A stretch of DNA of 64,000 bases. Origin: Micromussa lordhowensis. Taxonomy: Eukaryota > Cnidaria > Anthozoa > Scleractinia > Lobophylliidae. The DNA lies in contig OZ026600.1 in assembly GCA_964020085.1 (NCBI GenBank), positions 37,937,919 through 38,001,918 on the forward strand, in the 5' to 3' direction. Shown here in pieces: positions 50,101-57,601 of the stretch. A program made the position numbers and the translations under genes. The notes under the pieces were generated by a model. It saw only the letters and a list, made by a program, of their open reading frames with translations, did not search any database and was not told where the DNA came from. The number at the start of each line of letters is the position of its first letter. Position 1 is the first letter of the stretch.

Positions 50101-53100
50101 TTAATTTATCTTTTCATTTATTTATTTGCTTGTTGATGTATTTGTGTATCTATCTGTTTTATTTTACAGCTCTTGTCATTTTTCTTGTCAGCTGTGTAGA
50201 ATACTTATGTGTAATACTTACTCTCTCGATTTCTTTCCTTTGTAGTTATCAAAGCATTGAAAAAGACGTTGTAATATTAAGGAAGATCAATCCAGGAGAG
50301 AAAATAAACAGGTTCAGTGCTGTTTTACTCTATTTTTAAACCTATGAATGAAACAGTCTCTTTGGCGCTTGCCGGGAAGAAAGAGGATTAAAACCTTCTC
50401 AAGGTCGTTTTTTCACGCTTTTTTTGACCTGTGTGTCATCGCCGTTCCCAGTCTCTGTTGAGCCATGTACCAAAAAACAATAGTTTGATCAACAACGCTC
50501 AGGCTTTGCATGTCACGCTCAGGCTTTGCATGTCACGCTGTCACGCTAATGTTGTTTTGCGTTCTTCCTTACGTTCTTGTCCACGAAATTGACTGCTCAG
50601 TCGCAGTCTCATACGGCTCCTACACGATTCCTCTTATAAACTTGACCATGCTAACACTTTCATGGGAGCCGTTCAGATGTTTATTCACTTGTTTGACGAC
50701 CAGCTGATGTCAACCCTCTGATTTCTTTTCTCAGTACTAACGCTGATAGTCAAAGGGTATTTGGAAAGCTTCGTTGCGCACAGATCAAAGAAAATACTTC
50801 AACAATTCGTTGGGAAAGGAAAAAAACCCTCTGCGTTTAATTTAAATAAATCCCCATTGACCATTTTGACCATTTGTCCTCAGAGGTAAATGTGTTGGAG
50901 TTAACTTGCATTTCTTCTTCCATGTACAGTTTTTTAGGTAAGGGAATGATCAAAGTAAAACCGCCAACAGTGTGGCAAGCTGTCCGAAATCACATGACCC
51001 GTCACGTGTATGACAGAATGCTAAAGGTGAATGAATGAAAATACTCTGTCCACAGACCCTCTATTTTGTCTTGAGTTCGTCAAGATCGCGAGAAAAAGTA
51101 TTAACTGCAGGGGATTTGAAAAAGTCCGAACGCAAGGGAGTGGACCTGGGGAAAGACAAAAATAGACAAAATATTTTTTTTTAGCCCGCTTCGCGGCGGC
51201 TCTCAACGCTCACACTCTCGAACAAAAATAACTGATAGCAAAAAGAATCGTTTGTGGACAGACTAGAATGAGCATGATTTATACACAATAACAACAGCAG
51301 CGTACAACAGCTTTTTATTTGCAGTCAGTGTTTTACATTTAGTTAGGTAATAATAATTTACTAAAAACAAAGAGAGCACTGGCTGTCCGAAATGCCGACC
51401 ATTTGTTTGTCTTTTGGAGTCCGTTTTCCCTTATAAGTGATTTGGAAAAATTAATTATAAGTGTGTAACTACTAAGGTTTGTATCAGTTTAGGAAGCAAC
51501 TACTTTTTTAGGGTCGAGTTCTCCCCTCTCTAAGCTACAAGGCGTATCGTGACTATTTCTGATTGATCGGTTAGAATCGAGATCCCGAAACTTCCGCGAC
51601 GATCCGCCGTAAACGACATTCGTACATCCGACTGTTCATCGGGATTTGCTCGTTTTAGTTTGCTTGTTTCTTACTGATGCCGGCCTGTATTTTACTTTCA
51701 TGTTAAAGAAAACCAAGTTGGTGAGACAAGTCGATGATCAAACAAAAATTAGTAAGTTGGTTCCGTTAATTTATAACTTAGGGCCTGTTTACATGGAGGT
51801 GGGGGACCCCAGGTAGGTGAGGTAACCCGCCTAGTCGTGGTCGAAAAATGGCCAGCGTTTACATGCAAACTTACAACCCCGGGGTCCCGGGGTGACTTTA
51901 CTTGACGTAAACATTGAAAATGGCGGACGAACGACGTATTTTGGCGGTCAGTGATATTTTATCTTTATTTTCTGCTCTCGCTGCAGCATTTCAATGCTGT
52001 GGCGTTTTACTGTCACTTTTGATGATACAAAGCCTCCGCCAGAGGCAGTTAACGGCCATATTGTTCTGGTTCAAATTTTTACGCGCTTTGGCGCGCTTGC
52101 AAATGTAACATGAACTCGACCCCGGCTAGGCGGGTTACCCCACCTTGAGTCGTTTACATGGCAAAATGCGACCCCGGCTAGGCGGGTTACCCTACCTGGC
52201 AGACCGGGCAACCCGCCTAGGCGGGTTACCTCACCTATCATGTAAACATGATCAAATAAAAATGAGAGATTATATGGAGAGGCGGATTACCCCACCTAGG
52301 CGGGTTACCTCACCTACCTGGGGTCCCCCACCTCCATGTAAACAGGCCCTTAAGCCATGAATTAGGGCTACTGAAGTAATTTAATTATTTACGAAATAGA
52401 AACATGTTCCGTGTTTCTATCGAGTCGTAGAAACACGAGTGGAAGTTTGGAAGAACAAGAAATGCTCTGCCTGTGCCCGTCGGCTCGTGTTCCCACAGCT
52501 TTTTCAAGTTCCCCCAAACTTTCACGAATATCGTTTTTTTAAATCGCGTATTAAATTAAACGCAGGGAAAGTCGCTTATACGCGAAAGCAATTTTGATAC
52601 AGTTGGTACCAGGCTGGCTAAGACATCAACTTCCTTCAACGAACAAGGCTGGCACATCATACACAAGTGGCTGCATACAGCTATCTTCTTGATTATGTCC
52701 TGCAAAAAAGCAGTATTGATATTCACTGTTTCATTCCAGCAGATAAAATTGCCTTTTTTCGTCTTTACAGTTTATCTACATCACGAAACCACACAGTGCT
52801 TCGTGAAGCAGTCGCGCGATTTTGTTGTGCTGGCTGCAGAGCGTGTTGAGGTGAGTTTGCAATGGTGTTTAACCCTGGGGTGGGGTGGGGTGGGGGTGGA
52901 GTACTCGCAGTACATTCAGTACAGTAAGGCACATTCGAATCATGTGCTGGTCTCTAATGTTTTTAGCCATCTTTAGTTTGTCCCAAATTAGGAAGAAGTA
53001 ACGAATAATGAAGAAAAAAATTAGACCGAAGCTGAGGATTATTTTCTTTCGTAGCCTGAGAGATATGTATTAGCTGCCACGTCAGTTGATATGCCAGAGT

Positions 53101-56100
53101 TACCACCTACCAAGGAAATAATTAGAGGAACGGTAAGACAATAATTTTTTAAGATAATAATTATAAATTATAATATTTTGATAGCAAGCTACATCAGCCA
53201 AACCAAGCATGGTTTTCATGCAGGTTCTCTATCCTAATCGAATTGGAATTTGGAAATGTTGGTTTTTGCGGAGGGAGGAAAACCGGAGAACCCGTAAAAT
53301 AACCCCAGAGCATAACTCCCAGAGCATAACCCCCAGGGCATAACCCCCAGAGCATAACCCCAGAGCATACCCCCAGAGCATAACCCCCAGAGCATAACCC
53401 CCAGGGCATAACCCCCAGGGCATAACCCCCAGGGCATAACCCCCAGAGCATAACCCCCAGAGCATAACCCCCAGAGCATAACCCCCAGAGCATAACCCCA
53501 GAGCATAACCCCCAGAGCATAACCCCCAGAGCATAACCCCCAGAGCATAACCCCCAGAGCATAACCCCAGAGCATAACCCCCAGAGCATAACCCCCAGAG
53601 CATAACCCCCAGGGCATAACCCCCAGAGCATAACCCCCAGAGCATAACCCCAGAGCATAACCCCCAGAGCATAACCCCCAGAGCATAACCCCCAGAGCAT
53701 ACCCCCAGAGCATAACCCCCAGAGCATAACCCCCAGGGCATAACCCCCAGGGCATAACCCCCAGAGCATAACCCCCAGAGCATAACCCCCAGAGCATAAC
53801 CCCCAGAGCATAACCCCCAGAGCATAACCCCCAGAGCATAACCCCCAGAGCATAACCCCCAGAGCATAACCCCCAGGGCATAACCCCCAGAGCATAACCC
53901 CCAGAGAATAACCCCCAGAGCATAACCCCCAGGGCATAACCCCCAGAGCATAACCCCCAGAGCATAACCCCCAGAGCATAACCCCCAGAGCATAACCCCC
54001 AGAGCATAACCCCAGAGCATAACCCCCAGAGCATAACCCCCAGAGCATAACCCCCAGAGCATAACCCCCAGAGCATAACCCCCAGGGCATAACCCCCAGA
54101 GCATAATCCCCAGAGCATAACCCCCAGGGCATAACCCCCAGAGCATAACCCCCAGAGCATAACCCCCAGGGCATAACCCCCAGAGCATAACCCCCAGAGC
54201 ATAACCCCCAGAGCATAACCCCCAGAGCATAACCCCCAGAGCATAACCCCCAGGGCATAACCCCCAGGGCATAACCCCCAGAGCATAACCCCCAGAGCAT
54301 AACCCCCAGAGCATAACCCCAGAGCATAACCCCCAGGGCATAACCCCCAGGGCATAACCCCCAGGGCATAACCCCCAGAGCATAACCCCCAGAGCATAAC
54401 CCCCAGAGCATAACCCCCAAAGCATAACCCCCAGAGCATAACCCCAGAGCATAACCCCCAGAGCATAACCCCCAGGGCATAACCCCCAGAGCATAACCCC
54501 CAGAGCATAACCCCCAGAGCATAACCCCCAGAGCATAACCCCCAGAGCATAACCCCCAGAGCATAACCCCCAGAGCATAACCCCCAGAGCATAACCCCCA
54601 GAGCATAACCCCCAGAGCATAACCCCAGAGCATAACCCCCAGAGCATAACCCCCAGGGCATAACCCCCAGAGCATAACCCCCAGAGCATAACCCCCAGGG
54701 CATAACCCCCAGAGCATAACCCCCAGAGCATAACCCCCAGGGCATAACCCCCAGAGCATAACCCCCAGAGCATAACCCCCAGGGCATAACCCCCAGAGCA
54801 TAACCCCCAGAGCATAACCCCAGAGCATAACCCCCAGAGCATAACCCCCAGAGCATAACCCCCAGAGCATAACCCCCAGAGCATAACCCCCAGAGCATAA
54901 CCCCCAGGGCATAACCCCCAGAGCATAACCCCCAGAGCATAACCCCCAGAGCATAACCCCCAGAGCATAACCCCCAGGGCATAACCCCCAGAGCATAACC
55001 CCCAGAGCATAACCCCCAGAGCATAACCCCCAGGGCATAACCCCCAGAGCATAACCCCCAGGGCATAACCCCCAGAGCATAACCCCCAGAGCATAACCCC
55101 CAGAGCATAACCCCCAGAGCATAACCCCCAGAGCATAACCCCCAGAGCATAACCCCCAGGGCATAACCCCCAGAGCATAACCCCCAGAGCATAACCCCCA
55201 GAGCATAACCCCCAGAGCATAACCCCCAGAGCATAACCCCCAGAGCATAACCCCCAGAGCATAACCCCCAGGGCATAACCCCCAGAGCATAACCCCCAGA
55301 GCATAACCCCCAGAGCATAACCCCCAGAGCATAACCCCCAGAGCATAACCCCCAGAGCATAACCCCCAGAGCATAACCCCCAGAGCATAACCCCCAGAGC
55401 ATAACCCCCAGGGCATAACCCCCAGAGCATAACCCCCAGAGCATAACCCCCAGAGCATAACCCCCAGGGCATAACCCCCAGAGCATAACCCCCAGGGCAT
55501 AACCCCCAGAGCATAACCCCCAGAGCATAACCCCCAGAGCATAACCCCCAGGGCATAACCCCCAGAGCATAACCCCCAGAGCATAACCCCCAGAGCATAA
55601 CCCCCAGAGCATAACCCCCAGAGCATAACCCCCAGGGCATAACCCCCAGGGCATAACCCCCAGAGCATAACCCCCAGGGCAAGGGGAGAACTAACAACAA
55701 ACTCAACCCACATATTGCACCAGTCCTCTTTCCTCCGCACTTTTCCGAGCCACATTGGTGGGAGGCGAGCGATCATCCCTGCTCCCCGGTTATTGTTTTT
55801 ATTTAGACAAACGACGATTAGACAAGCGTTCGACGTTGATATCATTCCCGAGCCTGAGCCGATTCTTTCACGAAACATCGTCTTGATAGTGAATGCTTGC
55901 GAGTGTTGACGCCATTTTTCTCTTGAACAAGAAGAATTTATCTCGTGTTAACCTTTCCTACAGGGAACCCGAAGACAAAAGCCACAAATGTCTCGGCACT
56001 TCTGATATGTCTGGTTCAACCTTTATTAATGTGCAACCATTTCTTCCCAGATTTACTCCAGTGGCTGGATAATTGAGCCCGTGCTTCAAAATGGACAGCT

Positions 56101-56950
56101 GTATTCTATGGTGTCTTATCTGTCACAGGTGAGAGAGCGATAAAATGTTACCGCAACCATATTGATGGGATTGTGAAAAAAAATCTTTTTATTTAGTTGC
56201 CGCGGGACATACCAGGGATTTTTTTTCAAGGCTGAAGCATTTGTTTTTTCCGTGAAGCCGAGAAGTTGAATTAGAACTTTTTAAAGATGCATTTACTGAA
56301 CGAAAGTCAAGCCAATAGTGTGATAATTATAAGATATAAAACTGCGAATTGGCCCTGGTATGTGTGGAAAACCTTAGCCCTTCCCTGGGCAAGAAAATAA
56401 TGATAATAGGCGTTGTATGTAGCCTTGTCGCTGAAAAATACCAAATAGGCTAATCTCTTATTTAGAACTCCAATCGTTTTAAGATGACCGTTTCTTCATG
56501 TTGCAACTGCATGCTTGTTTCTTGTCGCTGTTCTTACTTTGCTCACGTTCTCTCTCGTGGTGATCTCCTGGTTAGTGCGCTCGTCTCCGGATCGGGCGCT
56601 CCGGGTTCGAGCCCTGGCCGGGGACATTGTGTTGTGTTCTTGGGTGAGACACTTAATTCTCACGGTGCCTCTCTTCACCCAGGTGTATAAATGGGTACCG
56701 GCGAACCTAGTGCTGGGGGTAACCCTTTGATGGACTAGCATCCCGTCCACGGGGAGTAGAAATACTTCTAGTCACTTCATGCTACGGAAACCGTAGATAA
56801 GCATTTGGCTCGTAAACAGACTTTACCTACGTCTCTCTGTAGGTTGACTTTGGAGGTGCTATTCCTGCCAGGCTTTTGAATCTGGTTGCTCGCCGCCAGC
56901 CGCTCTGTATTGCCTACCTAAGGGACTACTTGGAGAAAATGGAAAGATGA
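32117..56950 (+). CDS. Membrane-anchored protein with three START lipid-binding domains
   Basis: Exons: 32117-32200, 32369-32404, 35484-35633, 36120-36285, 36939-36983, 38045-38287, 38808-38881, 39537-39586, 40021-40110, 40681-40835, 45701-45735, 46410-46520, 46766-46806, 47253-47347, 47710-48038, 48281-48332, 49202-49266, 49592-49668, 50246-50311, 50930-51026, 51709-51751, 52771-52850, 53055-53132, 56051-56128, 56843-56950. They total 2,448 nt (815 aa) with every phase closing. Residues 1-27 form a hydrophobic signal anchor (FSLLWLFYLFLISAVVAFF). START1 (about 48-218) is short; it has WDPLVKDV. START2 (about 300-490) has SGRDFCSTV and RGEIIIGGFVV. START3 (about 610-815) has FLGKGMIKV, SRDFVVLA and SSGWIIEPV. 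START folds bind a single lipid in a pocket and move it between membranes. Linker 490-600 is acidic and Ser-rich. Exons 1, 2, 5 and 21 are the least certain. An in-frame stop at 32090 supports the chosen ATG. Confidence 0.8.
32479..33706. mobile_element. 1.23-kb DNA transposon with ATCGAT-rich ends, in START gene intron 2
   Basis: Termini caggacgtacctaatcgat are exact inverted repeats of 19 bp, flanked by cgtgact on both sides (32472-32478 and 33707-33713), a 7-bp target duplication. About 150 bp inside each end is a run of atcgat-like words. An internal frame at 33073-33297 begins MMKGCRLCGQRLTNL and has a CxxC with later histidines, possibly a zinc-finger remnant of a transposase. Superfamily is not certain; a hAT- or P-like relation is possible. 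Confidence 0.7.
34161..34316. mobile_element. Fold-back MITE, copy 2 of a two-copy family
   Basis: Ends ttgcaggtcaaaatgaaatt and attttattttaacctgcaa are inverted; the interior tttgattctcaatttcctt is nearly the same as in the copy at 29853-30018. Confidence 0.75.
34391..34467. mobile_element. 77-bp hairpin MITE
   Basis: gttagtctccttcgtagccg pairs with cagctgtgaagaagactaac; the loop contains cgtcacacaacgcttc, as in the element at 49-105. Confidence 0.65.
34753..35126 (+). other. Cys-rich open frame in START gene intron, unassigned
   Basis: An intact frame of about 120 codons with GCKCNMQKRGIHGNPGC, then KLTLTCITLKDISGNNLTK. The spaced cysteines suggest a decayed retroelement or captured exon, but I recognise no family. 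It has no splice sites joining it to the START exons. Confidence 0.2.
37131..37303. mobile_element. Fold-back MITE in START gene intron 5
   Basis: aatggaccttt, gccattttgaatt and tatgggatgct on the left are mirrored by agcatcccata, aattcaaaatggc and aaaggtccatt on the right. Confidence 0.7.
37584..37773. mobile_element. Fold-back MITE in START gene intron 5
   Basis: attagtccaatgtttggcca, cagagt and aattctgtc on the left pair with gacagaatt, actctg and tggccaaacattggacta on the right; caggtttgtgttg-type inner arms pair too. Confidence 0.75.
41470..41757 (-). mobile_element. tRNA-derived SINE, family 2
   Basis: On the minus strand the 5' end reads ggaggcagcgtggcctagtg then gttagggccctgg (A-box-like), and ggttc-type B-box sequence follows (gcgttcaaatcctcc). 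The body contains gtgctaatt and acaaatattg words shared with the second copy at 46870-47150. It lies antisense in intron 10 of the START gene. It is not a tRNA gene because it continues into a SINE body. Confidence 0.65.
42051..42170. mobile_element. Fold-back MITE
   Basis: ttaaaattcagcctaaaaca and tcagcacgaggctctgg on the left pair with ccagagccttgtgctga and tgttttaggctgaatttta on the right. Confidence 0.7.
42907..43611 (-). CDS. Thiopurine S-methyltransferase-like protein, copy 1 (intronless)
   Basis: A 234-aa frame starting MAGKPETATEEYW, chosen because it aligns with the start of copy 2. An upstream in-frame ATG at 43680 would add 23 residues (MSQHIYFIRYAGK...) that could be a targeting peptide. 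TPMT-family signatures are visible: EEYWTDRWKEGKTGWH, then LRVFLPLCGKSVDMLWLAD (the S-adenosylmethionine loop), GVELAKQAIESFF, and an acidic/aromatic block with FDAIWDRGSLSAI. The family transfers methyl groups from SAM to sulfur (or related) atoms of small aromatic compounds in the cytosol; the natural substrate is unclear. Length fits human TPMT (245 aa). It is nested antisense in intron 10 of the START gene, with copy 2 about 1.1 kb upstream in the same orientation. Absence of introns suggests a retrocopy that then duplicated. Confidence 0.9.
   Translation of the reverse strand: MAGKPETATEEYWTDRWKEGKTGWHRQEVHNILIKYVDEFTGGRSNLRVFLPLCGKSVDMLWLADQGHIVVGVELAKQAIESFFMENNLTFTLESVKMAASGEPAEVYKCKEKKITIFCCDLFTFKDDDVGGKFDAIWDRGSLSAIVPFAKDRGKRYTKKMHSLLAKDGNYMLETHYYEFDRGGKPPASISDDLRNELYGEDFDIKELLVDKIPDGEYSFTMDLRYYSMKPKAN
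43685..43796. repeat. Two adjacent GC-rich hairpins upstream of TPMT-like copy 1
   Basis: The first stem pairs ttccaggctctcg with cgagagcctggaa; the second pairs cccgccctcagcat with atgctgagggcggg around a CCCCCGGGGG centre. They lie just 5' of the longer possible start of copy 1, so they could be in its promoter or 5' UTR, or be small insertions. Confidence 0.5.
44708..45421 (-). CDS. Thiopurine S-methyltransferase-like protein, copy 2 (intronless)
   Basis: 237 aa from MAEEPETATAEYW. It is highly similar to copy 1 through the catalytic core (LCGKSVDMLWLADQGHIV, FDAIWDRASLSAI, SLLANDGNYMLE). The last 30 residues differ: it has DRQEEDPNRSLSFAHDRHY where copy 1 has a DKIPDGEYSF version. Substrate contacts in this family include the N-terminal and late segments, so the two copies may differ in specificity (inference). 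Same orientation as copy 1 and also inside intron 10 of the START gene, ending about 280 bp after the acceptor-side exon begins on the other strand. No intron is visible and no poly(A) tract marks a recent retro-insertion. Confidence 0.9.
   Translation of the reverse strand: MAEEPETATAEYWTDRWNEGKIGFHREEVNEYLIKYVDELTGGRSNLRVFVPLCGKSVDMLWLADQGHIVVGVELAKQAIESFFTENNLTFTADSVKMAASGESAEVYKCKEKKITIFCCDLFTLREEDVGGKFDAIWDRASLSAIVPSAGDRGKRYTKKMHSLLANDGNYMLESHHYEIDRGIRPPASISNELRNEIYGEYFTIKELDVDRQEEDPNRSLSFAHDRHYHLFKPKEN
46870..47150 (-). mobile_element. tRNA-derived SINE, family 2, second copy
   Basis: The right end on the plus strand reads ggccacgctgcctcctt, with ggaggatttgaac (B-box complement) and ggacactgtaaat in the body; this parallels the copy at 41470-41757. 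It lies antisense in intron 13 of the START gene. Confidence 0.65.
48475..48581. mobile_element. Small inverted repeat in START gene intron 16
   Basis: aataaacacaatggcctcca and tttggcgcg pair with cgcgaacaaatggaggcta and ttgtttatt. A short fold-back element, with a further small hairpin (ctggggaatatc/gatattccccaa) just upstream. Confidence 0.5.
51042..51262. mobile_element. Possible TIR element in START gene intron 20
   Basis: ctgtccacagacc near the left and tttgtggacagac near the right are inverted. The interior has no gene. The call rests only on this short terminal match. Confidence 0.35.
51781..52349. mobile_element. PIF/Harbinger-type MITE
   Basis: Ends gggcctgtttacatggaggt and its inverse, continuing through gggggaccccaggtaggtg, give about 45 bp of inverted repeat. 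TTA flanks both sides (51778-51780, 52350-52352), the 3-bp duplication typical of PIF/Harbinger. The interior repeats ggcgggttacc. It is inserted 29 bp after the splice donor of START exon 21. Confidence 0.7.
52393..52530. mobile_element. Truncated fold-back MITE, second copy
   Basis: gaaatagaaacatgttccgt, tgtttctatcgag, and the shared middle agctttttcaagttc match the element at 22451-22640; the right arm is cut short. Confidence 0.65.
53306..55683. repeat. 2.4-kb minisatellite of a 14-bp unit in START gene intron 23
   Basis: About 170 tandem copies of cataacccccagag with an agag/aggg polymorphism, occasional 13-bp units lacking one C, and rare single changes. The minus strand carries GGGGG every 14 nt. 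The unit length is not a multiple of 3 and contains no minus-strand stop in any frame, so three overlapping frames of over 800 codons (GGYALGVMLWGLCS-type repeats) arise on the minus strand; I treat all as artefacts. Confidence 0.95.
56555..56830 (+). mobile_element. tRNA-derived SINE, family 1, abutting START last exon
   Basis: A-box-like tggttagtgcgctcg and B-box gggttcgagccc head the element. A conserved middle (cacggtgcctctcttcaccc, gtgtataaatgggtaccgg) and a tail ending cagactttacctac follow, all shared with the copy at 62319-62556. The 3' end lies 12 nt before the final exon (acceptor ctctctgtag). Confidence 0.75.
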
Positions 56951-57236
56951 TTCCGGCGTATAACCAGTTTAAACAAGAATAACTTGGGCTACAATCCACA
57001 AATTTCAAGAATGACTGATCAATGGAGTTGCTCAGTACTAAATGCATCCGTTATACAAGTACTGTCCCGTCAAAATTGGTTGAGATACCGGAAGTGTTCC
57101 AATTTTTTTATTTTGACCAATGAACTAACGGTGGACGTAATCGATTTGATGCCGAAGAGTTCCCGAGTTTTCTTGTCCAACAGATTATAGCACGTGCAAT
57201 TCTCGCGTGACGTCACGTCGGTGTGTTGTTCTAGTA
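56951..57236. other. START gene 3' region without further genes
   Basis: Likely 3' UTR and flank of the START gene. The first AATAAA on the plus strand is at 57398-57403, inside the next mobile element, so the true end of the transcript is unclear. Confidence 0.4.
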
Positions 57237-57601
57237 GGGAGTTTAAGAAACCAGGACGCGACGCCGAGGACAACGTCGATGAAAGAATGATTTTATATTT
57301 TACGCACGATTCTCGCGATACTCTTAAGTCATTTTCCTTTGTTTCTTAATCTTAAAACTATCACGAAACTGAATCTGGGACAGGGCGAAACATTTGAAAT
57401 AAAATTTAAAAATTTAGCCGTCGTGGTTCACGTTCTCTGGACATCGCAGTATTTGGTCATTTCACGTTGTTGTTTTGCAGAAGATGGCAAAGAAATGTTC
57501 CAAGAATTGCCACGCACGTGCACAGCCATTGTTCTGCTCATTAAACCTTTTGTTTAGCGAAGTTCCCGTTGCCGTTGGCGTCGTGTTTTTCTTAAACTCC
57601 C
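57237..57601. mobile_element. TIR MITE flanked by TA
   Basis: gggagtttaagaaa at the left and tttcttaaactccc at the right are exact inverted repeats, with cgcgacgccg and tggcgtcgtg pairing further in. TA lies outside both ends. Confidence 0.65.

Noticed and set aside
52600..52770. Upstream extension of START exon 22 (open frame from about 52600)
   Set aside because: The extra residues do not resemble a START strand, and a clean acceptor (gtctttacag) at 52770 joins perfectly with the 43-nt exon at 51709.
53306..55683. Possible CRISPR-like array
   Set aside because: Units are contiguous without unique spacers, and the context is a eukaryotic intron.
53194..55878. Three overlapping minus-strand open frames of 806-894 codons
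   Set aside because: They are translations of a 14-bp tandem repeat without stop codons in any frame, lie in an intron of the START gene, and share no non-repeat domain.
56555..56630. A tRNA gene on the plus strand
   Set aside because: Same reasoning: promoter boxes lead into a repeated SINE body and no good acceptor stem closes.
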